Of a stretch of 64,000 nt of DNA, positions 21,001-27,400 are shown piece after piece (position 1 is the stretch's first letter; every line of letters begins with the position of its first letter). Source of the stretch: Schistosoma mansoni (taxonomy: Eukaryota; Platyhelminthes; Trematoda; Strigeidida; Schistosomatidae); the NCBI RefSeq assembly GCF_000237925.1, contig NC_031498.1:7626717-7690716 (forward strand), given 5' to 3'. The notes beneath the pieces are model-generated. The model saw only the letters and a program-made list of their open reading frames with translations, ran no database searches and had not been told where the DNA came from. The position numbers and the translations under genes are program-made.

Positions 21001-21239
21001 ACGATGACTTTTATTTTCAGGTCAATCGCTGGTTAACCTGGTTAGAAACAGCAGAGGAAGAAGACGAAGAAGACCGACGTAAATCTGATGCGAATGAAGA
21101 TCATGCAAAAATAGTTCAAGAAAGTTCAGTGGATTCGGAAAACTCAGAAGCTTCTAAATCTCCCAACCATTTTACTGATATTGAGTCTCATATTATGCCG
21201 CCAGCCCTGCATCCCAATTCAGCAGTTTTGCGTTCCTGA
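2809..21239 (+). CDS. EIF4G2: Eukaryotic translation initiation factor 4 gamma 2 (DAP5/p97), 12 exons, 5' incomplete
   Basis: DAP5 is a cytoplasmic eIF4G relative that binds eIF4A and eIF3 and drives cap-independent or alternative cap-dependent initiation; it lacks the eIF4E-binding and PABP regions. The joined exons (2809-3037, 3072-3171, 3207-3314, 3348-3594, 4834-5216, 5906-6679, 7406-7759, 16018-16138, 17063-17644, 17951-18397, 19639-19760, 21021-21239) give 1228 codons plus stop with every phase matching. Landmarks: ILNKLTAENFEQQ and SLYAQLCLKL (MIF4G start), ECLCQFLTAVGKHID and LMDQYFHRL (MIF4G), a long Ser/Asn-rich linker, an MA3 region from 16018, and a W2 region ending VNRWLTWLETAEEEDEED, nearly identical to the human C-terminus. 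The protein is longer than human DAP5 (907 residues) mainly in the linker, and has about 55 extra residues after the acidic motif. The start codon is not found. Introns are tiny at the 5' end and grow downstream, a schistosome habit. Confidence 0.93.
3072..3171 (+). CDS. EIF4G2: EIF4G2 exon b (MIF4G start)
   Basis: Flanked by a 34-base intron (3038-3071) and a 35-base intron (3172-3206). It encodes ILNKLTAENFEQQGDKLL and LDITSTSLHVIAQL, aligned to human ILNKLTPEKFDKLCLELL. It leaves in phase 0. Confidence 0.9.
3207..3314 (+). CDS. EIF4G2: EIF4G2 exon c (MIF4G)
   Basis: 36 codons, beginning IYQKAINEPKFTSLYAQL and ending FEAGGSQS, in phase 0 at both ends. The end is set by a 33-base in-frame micro-intron; see 3315-3347. 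Confidence 0.82.
3315..3347 (+). other. 33-base in-frame micro-intron of EIF4G2
   Basis: Begins gtaata and ends ccttcag. It has no stop codon and its length is a multiple of three, so translation reads through it as 11 extra residues (VISLKLLTSLQ). Removing it joins GGSQS to TFQIFLIKCCEDEF, which lines up with human QSTTFRRLLISKLQDEF without a gap. Its neighbours of 34 and 35 bases support this size class. Confidence 0.78.
3348..3594 (+). CDS. EIF4G2: EIF4G2 exon d (MIF4G)
   Basis: Encodes TFQIFLIKCCEDEFKARD and KCLGNLRFIAELG (human MLGNIKFIGELG), then ILHKC-like VLHNCVQELL. It must leave in phase 1 to meet the next exon, and the only fitting junction is AG followed by gcaagt at 3595, a GC-AG intron. 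Confidence 0.85.
3651..3938 (+). mobile_element. Possible solo LTR-like fossil
   Basis: A 288-base stretch that begins TGTCAG and ends GTAACA (TG...CA ends). It contains a TATA-like ctataaatata near 3781 and a GC content above its surroundings. No internal coding region and no clear target duplication is seen. The orientation and the LTR assignment are guesses from overall look; it would be an old, isolated relic. Confidence 0.25.
4590..4735 (+). repeat. SINE-C copy
   Basis: A tRNA-like head (cttagtgactaaatcacttgg, with a B-box-like gtttagactcc) is followed by a body with gcaaccaggtaatcccacta and actcggtaaata. The same body occurs at 15780-15915 in reverse and at 19205-19345. Diverged; boundaries approximate. 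Confidence 0.5.
4834..5216 (+). CDS. EIF4G2: EIF4G2 exon e (MIF4G C-terminal part)
   Basis: Acceptor cag at 4831-4833, donor gtaaga at 5217. It encodes DLECLCQFLTAVGKHID, KNLMDQYFHRLRRIL and SRVRFMVEDLIDLREN followed by NWIPRRA, matching human ECLCQIMRTVGPRLD, SLMDQYFARM and RIRFLLQDTVELREHHWVPRKA. Between them is an insertion of about 30 Ser/Lys-rich residues relative to human. Confidence 0.93.
5217..5905 (+). other. EIF4G2 intron, no feature seen
   Basis: AT-rich, with gtaaga and tttttag boundaries. Nothing recognisable inside. Confidence 0.7.
5906..6679 (+). CDS. EIF4G2: EIF4G2 exon f (disordered linker)
   Basis: 258 codons, phase 0 at both ends, donor gtaaat. It starts ESGVLVAPTPSE, aligned with human DLGVFIPAPMAQ, then runs into a Ser/Asn/Gly-rich region with no predicted fold (for example SSASSNSSVNGEF). 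This exon and the next account for most of the extra length over the human protein. Confidence 0.88.
6680..7405 (+). other. EIF4G2 intron, no feature seen
   Basis: AT-rich sequence between donor gtaaat and acceptor cgaag; nothing recognisable. The acceptor is weaker than the others, but the phase supports it. Confidence 0.6.
7406..7759 (+). CDS. EIF4G2: EIF4G2 exon g (linker)
   Basis: 118 codons in phase 0 ending at gtgagt (7760). A Pro/Ser/Asn-rich linker (for example NPTLPSKPQSSISRPPHF) that ends DENKKIALRL just before the MA3 region. The left edge is chosen by phase (AG at 7404-7405). Confidence 0.8.
7760..8896 (+). other. EIF4G2 intron, left part, AT-rich
   Basis: First 1.1 kb of an 8.3 kb intron (7760-16017). 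No gene or recognised repeat until the short LINE tail at 8909. A near-palindrome (cactatattttaatatagtg) lies near 8531. Confidence 0.6.
8909..8978 (+). mobile_element. Ultra-short LINE 3'-end insertion with 12-base target duplication
   Basis: About 70 bases holding only gcatatgtatctggtgccc, ttttgtaccaatg and a (aaat)n tail. The same 3' end closes the RTE-C relic at 24416-24481 and the unit at 15075-15448. It is flanked by an exact 12-base direct repeat, atcccaatgagt, at 8897-8908 and 8979-8990, as expected for target-primed insertion. Confidence 0.8.
9040..10622 (-). mobile_element. RTE-A (SR2-like) LINE relic, 5' half, internally duplicated
   Basis: Reads on the minus strand from 10622 leftwards. 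The 5' untranslated part and the start of the apurinic-type endonuclease come first (WETGRVFKIAAKTRKYN, LGISETHWTQ, LLLYSGHEEENAPHTQ). Then a scrambled endonuclease middle, the endonuclease end (QNEIDHICINKRFMRTM, GADIASDHHLLAVKMKL) and the linker (SNWKEIKEAIISTCQEVL, HKEWITVDTLNKIEERR). The reverse transcriptase is missing. The endonuclease region holds a roughly 302-base duplication (separate entry). Its 5' end abuts the 5' end of the RTE-B copy near 10622. Confidence 0.82.
9596..10309. repeat. Mosaic tandem duplication inside the RTE-A endonuclease
   Basis: Block A (9705-9900) recurs at 10009-10203; block B (9926-10008) recurs at 10228-10309; and a 29-base block C (9596-9624) recurs at 9900-9928, at the seam. 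Copies look almost identical, differing by about one base of spacing. The offset is 302-304 bases. Block C is out of place relative to the normal gene order, so the repeat is not a simple unequal crossover. Confidence 0.88.
10889..13039 (+). CDS. RTE-B endonuclease-reverse transcriptase, main open frame
   Basis: Target-primed retrotransposition enzyme. The ATG at 10889 is the likeliest start; the open frame itself extends further left through the leader to 10577. Endonuclease motifs: AFNVRTL, VSETR, SAYAPTD, GDFNAQVG and QIDHIVI. Then the frame passes from HRWRGSI straight into TRQLFRLIKETG near 11685, where related copies have roughly 120 more residues, so the linker is deleted in frame. RT motifs: RAAGPDGLAPEVFKYGG, FRPGRGCTDHI, FLDLKAAFDSVD (motif A), GVRQGCPLSPFLFN (motif B) and the catalytic YADD at 12656-12667. 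The frame is lost near 12872 by a short deletion; the rest continues in another frame (12874-13488). Confidence 0.85.
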   Translation: MANDSSARNTVPGLLRPRSKLHIGAFNVRTLSQIGQQASLAKTLESRTIDVCCVSETRIQDPSVVIHLTSPRQNGQPTKYTLRVSGDPLASSRELAGVGIALSTRAEQALLEWIPVNSRLCAVRLNGSVRTRKDRDTRRCLFVVSAYAPTDCSHDEVKDDFYRKLSALLQKAKRSDIVVVAGDFNAQVGSLNQTERHLGGCFSIPAQRTDNGDRLLQLCSDNRLFLASTNFKHKERHRLTWRPPAPNQRWTQIDHIVISHRWRGSIAAVGNTRQLFRLIKETGIKKSSVSETISEKDGTLICSQPKRLERWAEHFKEQFSWPSATAQLPTIPRQSEWNIDVGFPTLPEVQKAITNLKRGRAAGPDGLAPEVFKYGGPILAIRLTNILAKIWETDVIPSDWSQSLIVPIYKKGPKSSCDNHRGISLTNIASKILTSIIIGRLTKTRELQTRENQAGFRPGRGCTDHIFTIRQVLEHRHAYRRPTMIVFLDLKAAFDSVDREVLWQCLSLKGVPEKYINLVKALYSNTTSRVRAYGELSYDFTTSSGVRQGCPLSPFLFNFIIDLLLKITLSLTEFSGLDLLPGGSLIDLEYADDIVLFGEDAGKMQSLLLELSNNARMFGMRFSPSKCKLLLQDWPASTPELRIGSEVVERVDNFTYLGSLISWCLTKSQHGFKKLVWLLPTYVTYGEEEISVYQLRDEYTAQQFALFYFTAVKHGH
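12874..13488 (+). CDS. RTE-B enzyme, C-terminal part in a shifted frame
   Basis: Continues the protein after the frameshift near 12872: VSDEISARIQKARLAFANL, then RVYCATVRSVLLYGCETWP, LRWFGHVLRMPEHRLPRRA and PGWGPRDYRNQWLETLGDM, ending at TGA 13486-13488. This is the usual thumb and C-terminal region of RTE-clade enzymes. The same segment, badly decayed, occurs at 16440-16925 and, reversed, at 19995-20560. Confidence 0.8.
   Translation: MVSDEISARIQKARLAFANLRHLWRRRDIRLSIKGRVYCATVRSVLLYGCETWPLRVEDTRRLLVFDHRCLRNIARICWDHRVSNSKVRRRVLGNDGKSVDEVMNLHRLRWFGHVLRMPEHRLPRRAMLTSIGDGWNRVRGGQTKMWHQSLKSLTSSLSRVGKCRLPGWGPRDYRNQWLETLGDMAQNRSQWRRCIHSLSSLKP
13690..15065 (-). mobile_element. RTE-C LINE relic (linker and RT)
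   Basis: Minus strand, heavily decayed. From right to left it shows the endonuclease-RT linker (matching 23160-23400 of the RTE-C copy), the RT start (KRYKSPGSDD, ESIVVPIFKK), TPVTLHILLRIQERLTQEEQ with a GRGRIDNI-like fingers motif, and near 13760-13955 GVDLLPG and a decayed YADD region. Stops and shifts interrupt it throughout. A stretch at the left edge (13690-13760) resembles the leader text seen at 29530 and 42720. Its right edge was the target of the SINE-like insertion at 15075. Confidence 0.72.
15075..15448 (+). mobile_element. 374-base retroposed unit with LINE-type 3' end and target duplication
   Basis: A GC-richer unit beginning gaaaagtgaatgtccggcg and ending with the RTE-C-type 3' end (ttgtaccaatatttatatg plus a (aaat)n tail). 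A 9-base direct repeat, cacaaattc, flanks it at 15066-15074 and 15449-15457. It holds an uninterrupted 80-codon frame at 15112-15354 whose product I do not recognise. It looks like either a SINE that borrows a LINE 3' end or a LINE leader fused to its 3' UTR after loss of the coding region. Confidence 0.75.
15780..15915 (-). repeat. SINE-C copy
   Basis: Minus strand: tRNA-like head (cttgatggttaaggagctcg, cttaagtccc), body with ctgagtagcatcattagata and cttagtgtggttcatac, and a (tta)n tail at 15757-15775 on the + strand as (taa)n. It sits 100 bases upstream of an EIF4G2 acceptor. Confidence 0.6.
16018..16138 (+). CDS. EIF4G2: EIF4G2 exon h (MA3 start)
   Basis: Acceptor tttacag at 16011-16017, donor gtgaga at 16139, leaving in phase 1. 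It encodes LTLLGDSRDLILVKNQL and TTEVLAVAVLHLCEEG, in the position of the first helices of the human MA3 domain. Confidence 0.85.
16440..16925 (+). mobile_element. RTE-B LINE fragment
   Basis: Matches RTE-B from the YADD motif (EYADDIALFGDADK) through GMRF-like, YLGSSTTSGGLVF and GYCLAVHSILLYACET to shortly after. Truncated at both ends, with stops. It lies in the EIF4G2 intron 16139-17062. Confidence 0.82.
17063..17644 (+). CDS. EIF4G2: EIF4G2 exon i (MA3 to W2 linker)
   Basis: Acceptor attacag at 17056-17062, donor gttcgt at 17645, phase 1 in and out. It encodes LFQSHKYTFSLDSIDVFAC, then LAFLSAALIWSRHI, and the strong match HHPLFLLVLQRLSQI to human THFPLFLLCLQQLAKL, followed by LLIQLFQESELQMNQMVP (human WLTELFQQSKVNMQKMLP). 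The donor is non-ideal, but phase and homology fix it. Confidence 0.92.
17951..18397 (+). CDS. EIF4G2: EIF4G2 exon j (W2 region)
   Basis: Acceptor ctatag at 17945-17950, donor gtcagt at 18398. It encodes SLLEERNLDFLVPSLRL (human EILEGKGLSFLFPLLKL), HPIDARIRASDYIHACL, and LHDLQFFWVDKNMPK (human LYALQVHCYNSNFPK). HEAT-repeat-type helices of the C-terminal scaffold. Confidence 0.92.
18398..19638 (+). other. EIF4G2 intron with one SINE-C copy
   Basis: AT-rich apart from the SINE-C copy at 19205-19345. No other feature recognised. Confidence 0.6.
19205..19345 (+). repeat. SINE-C copy
   Basis: tRNA-like head gtggccttgtggttaagggg with gtgttcgacc, and a body with cggatagtatcattagtcct, cttagtgtgtgactcatac and aagtatccggagaatg. 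It shares order and spacing with 4590-4735 and the reverse of 15780-15915. Confidence 0.6.
19639..19760 (+). CDS. EIF4G2: EIF4G2 exon k (W2 region)
   Basis: Acceptor attacag at 19632-19638, donor gtacac at 19761. It encodes FLFRCFMNLYNCELICED, AFLSWKEEVNPSYPAKG and QALFE, matching human LLRFFVHFYDMEIIEEE, AFLAWKEDITQEFPGKG and KALFQ. Confidence 0.95.
19995..20560 (-). mobile_element. RTE-B LINE 3' fragment
   Basis: Minus strand, inside the last EIF4G2 intron. From right to left: a decayed copy of the FTYLGSLIS segment, AQQFALFYLMAVK (the shifted reading of CATVRSVLLYGCE), then QWHKLVNVGLCHVC, PCDIWLETLSNMSHNRLR and a terminal LPSLRS stop near 20010. It is noticeably richer in GC than the surrounding intron. 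Confidence 0.7.
21021..21239 (+). CDS. EIF4G2: EIF4G2 terminal exon
   Basis: Acceptor ttttcag at 21014-21020; stop TGA at 21237-21239. It encodes VNRWLTWLETAEEEDEEDRR, the acidic eIF2-beta/eIF5-like W2 end motif (human VNQWLTWLETAEEEESEEE), then about 50 extra polar residues ending NSAVLRS. An AATAAA at 21580-21585 is a possible poly(A) signal but lies at the edge of a SINE. Confidence 0.96.
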   Translation, partial: VNRWLTWLETAEEEDEEDRRKSDANEDHAKIVQESSVDSENSEASKSPNHFTDIESHIMPPALHPNSAVLRS

Positions 21240-21459
21240 ATGACCTTTTCAGTTTCTGAACTTGACATCAGTTTTGTGTGTTCACATGATAATGATGCCT
21301 GTAAATCCTAGATTGTATGTCTGGTATGGAAAATCGGTTTTGAAACCTCGTCTTTACCAAAACAATTTTGTGGACCTTCACTCACATTGGGCTTCAATTT
21401 TCCTTATTATACTGTTATCAAAAATCCTGACTTTCATTTTACTTTTTGACACTTAGTTA

Positions 21460-21585
21460 TCTATGCTGGGACGAAACGACCGTCCAGTTCTTTCAGGTTT
21501 TCAATGGTGGGCTAGCTTAGATCGATTTATGAATTCAACTATTAAAATTACTACAATCTCTACAAATCCCCATTCTGAAAATAAA
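21460..21585 (+). repeat. SINE-B 3' half with hammerhead remnant
   Basis: Holds gggacgaaacgaccgtccag (the 3' half of the hammerhead core: helix II strand, GAAA, helix III, cleavage C) and the family 3' end (gctagcttagatcgattt, ttcaactattaaaattacta). The 5' half with CTGANGA is missing. It sits in the EIF4G2 3' region. Confidence 0.75.
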
Positions 21586-23079
21586 GATTTGTTAATTTAG
21601 TGAGAGGGAAAATAAAAAGGTATATTTATGCACTTCCGATTAGATATTAATTATTCGCATAGGATAATTTCCATAATTTCACGTCATACAATTTAAATTC
21701 TAAGATCGACTTGTGAATTCAACTTAAAATTTCTGTTTACTAATATATCGCCCACACACACTCATCGATAACCTCACTTTCTGTTCAAACAAACACAGCG
21801 GTTAAGTCATGATAATATTTAAACATTAGATTCTTGTTGCTTTTTATCACTTTAATTAAGTCATCGGTTTTAAACAATAATCCTTCAATAAAATCAGCAT
21901 GTTCTTATCGACCTACTAGTATTTTTTATATGCCTACTATCTTACGTCACAAAAGCACAATGTAGTTTGAATAACTATAAAATATTCTGGGATAATTTAC
22001 TGAGAATATATTTTTTGTAACAAATTTCCAAGGAGTTTAGTTGCGTAAACTGTTCATCTGTCATAATGAAAATATTCTTGAAGAAAAAGTAAATAGATTA
22101 TTCCCCCAAAATAGTGTATTGATTTAAAACGGTGTAGAAGTAATGCCACTACGGCTATGAAAGTCTTGACAATTACATTATTGTGCCATATGTTTCATGT
22201 AGTTTGTCAAACTGAAATAATATTTTCAGGTTGATCACCTGGTAAGCCAGTGAAATTAATTTTCTGCGTTTTGGGATGACGTCAAAGATTGGAATAGAAG
22301 ATTTGAATTCTATCTCCTTTAGAAATCTAAATCGACATTTTTTATCGGTCACTTATAGTCAAACAGCCTAATCTCGCAATAAATAGAAGGATTAAAAGTA
22401 AAAGTTAACATAATTTAAACGAAGTTGGAATAAAATTTTAAACAAAACAGATCAAAAGAAGATTCACGAATGACTATATACGTGAGGAATATTCTACGTT
22501 CAGTCACATATAATAATAATACGGATAAAAAAGATCAAGACCATATAATTACGACAAAACTAATTTAACGAATGGATGTATATAAGGCGCTGAAGCTTTA
22601 TTTATCATGTGAATTTCTTTCAAAACATATTACTAAGTCCTCAATGAGACCTCATGAAACTACTGACCACTTTGTTTTTGCTTGTATAGTGAGATCATGT
22701 GTACTGCAAGAAGAAAGCTCCTTTAAATTATCACATGAATCTCTCCATATATAATTATGGGTCAATATCAGCTATCAATGTATATTGCCTTTTCTTGTGG
22801 TTTGAACTTTAATTTTCTATTTCTTCTTGGACTTTCATCTCAACTACAAATTAATAGCATTTGTTTCAGTCAGGTGTTTATTGACGAAAGGAATTATTTA
22901 GGATAGTATATTCTATTTTTATCTTTCGTTTAAGAGATATGGATACTTTTCTTCCACGGCAATCGAATACTAGTAAATAACCATTATATATCTACTGCTT
23001 AGGTACCTGGTTAATATCTGACAGTAGTATGAAGTCAATAACACAAGCCAAATAATTACTTAAAGTCATACTGATACTA
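21586..23079. other. AT-rich intergenic, no feature seen
   Basis: No gene or recognised repeat. Contains two further AATAAA-like hexamers near 21610. Confidence 0.5.
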
Positions 23080-24481
23080 GGCTTGGACACAGATTGATGA
23101 CATCGCGACGTGGTTGTGCACAAGACTGCTGCTTCTCTTGGAGTACCTATCTGGACTCTGATCATGCCCTGGTCTGCACCAATCTTACCTTACTTTTCAG
23201 TGGTCACCGAGTTAATCGTCATGAACGGATTAATGTCAGTAAATTGGTTGCAACTTCTGTTGCAATTAAGTATCGAGCCGAGCTAGCTTCTAGGCTAGCT
23301 ACCATCCCACCGAAAAGTATAGATGAGCATTGGTTGCGATCTCATGACGCCATGAAAATGGCGAGTAAAGTCGCTTGCAGCTTCGCGAAACGTCCCGCTT
23401 ATAAGCACTGGGTTTCTTCAGGCTCCTTACAACTCATTGAAGACAGTCGGTCAACTCCAAGTGGACGCGAGTTCGACTATAAACGAAGACTGTTACGGTA
23501 TGTACTTTGCACCTTCGAAGTGCAAAGTACTCCTACAAGACTGGCAGAATTCTAATCGTGTATTCACACTGGGTGGTAAGCAGCTTGAAGTAGTCGAGAA
23601 GTTAGTGTATCTAGGTAGCTGCATGAGTGCTAATAGTGGCGTGAGTTATGACATTGATTCACGTATAGTGAAAGCCAGAGCTGCTTATGCCAGTCTGGGC
23701 CATCTTCGTGATGTTAGTCTGGCTGTAAAAGTTCTGATCTACAATGCGTCGGTGAGGGCAGTATTGCTGTATGATTGTGAAGCCTGACCTCTCCGAGTTG
23801 AGGATGTTAAACGACTCCCTGTGTTTGATCATCGTTGTCTCGGAAGGATTGCTTACATCCAGTGACAACACCATGTTAGTAATGCAGAGTTTCGGCATCG
23901 TTTTCGGGCGCATAGACGATAATCTAATTGGTGTCACCGTCTTGAAACGCCGACTTCGGTGGCTTGGACATGTTCTACGAATGTCGTCCCAGAGAATTCC
24001 ACGTCGTGCATTATTTTCCAACGCCGGGACTGGTTGGAAAAAGCGGAGAGGAGGTCAGTGTATGACATGGTGTCATGGTATGAAAGAAAGCTTCACAGGA
24101 CTGGCTTCTGTCGGTCCTACACGATTCCATGGTTGGGGTCATGGAGATGGTGCAACACAGTGGTTATAGACGTCATCAGATATGGCTCAGAATAGAAGCC
24201 AGTGGCGATCCTGTTCTAACCGTCTTTCGCTTTCTTCGTAAAAGGTGGTTGTAACTTCCTTAACTGAAAGGATTCTTCTGGTTTTCACTTTCCGTTTCCC
24301 CCATTATTGTTTTTATTATTACAGTAACGTACACTAATCTGTGGTTGTGATTAGTCTTCTTTTTTTCTTATGTGCACCTTACCCTCTTTTTCTATTCGTA
24401 TTTTCATTGTTTTGTGTGGTGCATATATATCTGGTGCCCCTTTGTACCAATAACTGTGTTCAAATTAATAAATAAAATAAG
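23080..24481 (+). mobile_element. RTE-C LINE relic with intact 3' end
   Basis: 5'-truncated copy. It starts at the end of the endonuclease (TYLDSDHALVCTNL), runs through the linker (HDAMKMASKVACSFAKRP), then skips most of the RT to YGMYFAPSKCKVLLQDW, VVEKLVYLGSCMSANSGV and SVRAVLLYDCEA. The C-terminal part follows in another frame: RLRWLGHVLRMSSQRIPRRA, TGWKKRRGGQCMTWC and FHGWGHGDGATQW. The 3' end at 24416-24481 carries gtgcatatatatctggtgcc, ttgtaccaataac and an (aaat)n tail. It is interrupted by a large internal deletion near 23485-23495 and by frameshifts. Confidence 0.85.
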
Positions 24482-27400
24482 GCCTTTTGATACTTCTGAG
24501 TGTAGTTCCAGCATGTCCACGAAACTGGGCGGAGGAATACATTTTAATGCAGATGACAAATATATCTGACCAACTTATTTCAAACAAGTCAATTTTACCT
24601 GAGAGCCAAAGTAATGTACTGAAAAGTTGATATTAAGTACTTTTTGATTCATTTTTTGTACCTAGGACCACACAGATGTTTCTATATTATTTTGCCCGAA
24701 GTTTTCAGAATTCTGTTCTAATATCGTGAATTTTTATTTGCTGATACAATTTCCAATTTCGAAAGAAGATATTATAGACTGTAAGATCATTACATGAAAC
24801 GGGAACCGGTATTTACACTAGAGGTTGAAACGATGCTTTGGGAAAATTTGGTTATAACAAGCCAGTGAATTACAAAAAATACTGGTCAATGTAGGACCTT
24901 ACATATATTCTGTATGGCATTTGCGTGGAGCAAGACTTTATTGCTTATCTTACTGTACACCATTTCCGTGACTTTAACTTATTTTACTGATCGATGTTTC
25001 AAAATTGCCATTTTTTAGACCATGGCTTAACTATAAAGCTCTAAACGATGTATGATGAAGAGCTATTTATCTATGCTTTTATTTGGAATAATTTACTAGT
25101 TCCATAGAGCAATGAAATCTACTATTCTGTTTCATAAAAGAAATTTGATGGTTAACATTACACCGTAATATATTTCCTCTTTAGTGTTTAACATTTTTAA
25201 AATGATATTTGAAGGATATAACACAACGAAAGGTTGGTATGCTGAAAATAAACGAAAAATTAATTAAACATATATCAAGGAGAATAATTTGCTTTCATAC
25301 AGTACAAACATCCCTTAGTTTTAAATGCAAGAAACAAATATTTTTTTAATCATATTTCTTTATTAACCAAACATACTGGATACTAGAAACAAGGTCATGG
25401 TCATTTGAATTAAACCAAAAACACTTAATAAACACTTGTTATGTGAAATTAAAAATAATGAGCTGATTGACCTTAAGCATAATTTGTAAATCACTGTACA
25501 ATGTATAACTATATTTGTTAACTTTAACTGATTCAGTCATGCTACGTCACGGTGAATGTGGAAATATATTGATCAAAATCATTAATATAAATGAAATTTT
25601 TAAGAAATTTCTTTAGTCATTGATATATGGACAGTTAAGCCTGGATCTGAATTATATACATATATAACTCGTGTAAAACTATCCGAATAATAAATGGGCG
25701 CCGTTGGTGCTAAGATTCTTATTATGCAAACGAATCCATGTAGGAATGTCTCATTAATAAATAAAAGTTTGGATCATGTGGTTGTAGAATTTGTAGTGAA
25801 TCAAATGCACCAACTAAATGAAATAATTTTAGTCTAGCTCCAAAAACTCTGGCAGGATAGACGCATTTAATTAAATGAATTAACGATCAGAACTAAAGAT
25901 TAAAGATACGATTATTTAAAGTCAGTAGTTATAGTATGATTATAGACGCAGGAAAACGAGTCATAAAAATATGCCCAGAAGTTATAATGAAGAAAAAACA
26001 TCGTCCCCTAAAAGCTAATTTTACCAGCAAGTGACCAATCTTTAAGTTTTATGAAGATAAAGATTAAGCAAACCAGGTGTTACTTAAATACTATCAACAT
26101 AATGTAGACAAAAACGTATATGAACTTGGAATACTAGGTTGATCTAAACAAACCCTGAATAATCGAATGGTAATTTACTAAGATAAGTTATCTATTCGTT
26201 CGTACCTCAAGCACCGTGCATAATCCACTCACAGGTTCACTTCAACATGAAAAATGGATTTACTGATCTGTTCACGGTGAATAGACTAAACTATTTAGTT
26301 TATAGAGGCTAGGGATATATTCTATTCATTTTGAGAACGTTTCTCGATTCTTTCAAGGAGATTTGACAGTATGGCTGAGCAAGTAAAAACCGATGACTAT
26401 AAATTCACACAGAAATGTTATCATTTGGAGTTCTCGAATTTAGTTTGTTATATTACTGTTTCCATTTTACACACTTAGTCAAACCATGTACTTGTTTTCC
26501 AAACCCTTTATTTACTTACTCGAAAAGTCGCACCATAGTCCTTTACCACATAATTAAACAAAAATTATAGTGGAACTTATAATTCATTCGTCAACTTATT
26601 TTCCCAGGAACATTGTTTGCAATCCACGAATTTGACACATGAAATCACATGCTACTAAAGAAGTTTCTTATGAGTAATTATTTCATAATAAGGCTATTTT
26701 TAAGCTTCTGAAAACCAAATGGTGAATTTTATCTGCGAATAGAGTTGTACTACTTACTAAATTTTAAGTAGAATAATTTTTAGTTAAAATCATTTCATTA
26801 GTAATCCGTACCAAACGTAGGGAAATAAAAGTTAGTCTATTCGTACGGTTAAGAATTTATTTAGTAGTGAAAAATGATTTCTTCTTTTCATTAGTGAAAT
26901 GGGAGTATTGTTTTTTTACAATAAAAATTTTATAAAAAAAAGGAGAAAAAAACGTTGAGAGATCAAAGAGGGAGATGTATTCTAGAATTTTCTGAATGAT
27001 GAGCAACATTTATAGGGAGTTCACATTTCTCATTTTTTGGTCTGGTACCACTACGTTGACAAACGGAATTTCCTCTTGAAGATAATTTCAGAATTCTGCT
27101 CTCTGAGTTTTTTTAAATAAGGCGTCATGAGCATGTTTATAAATATGAGTAAGGGAAGAAAAATAGACTTTCTATTTATTCACAGCCAACAGAATAAAAT
27201 CTAATTGTTTAGCTTTGATCCATAAAATGAACAAATATCAATATTCACAAATGAACACGTCTATGATACAGTGTGTTTCACATTTTCCCTTAAATACTCT
27301 CTTCTTGTTGTATTCCACTTGTTGAACATTCCTGTCTATGATTTTGTTTTTCAATTCTTTAGTTTCCTCTAGGATGATTGTAGTTAATTAAAAATGTATA

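Noticed and set aside
23070-24492. Target duplication tgatact around the RTE-C relic
   Set aside because: Only 7 bases match and they do not sit exactly at the element ends; chance is likely in AT-rich sequence.
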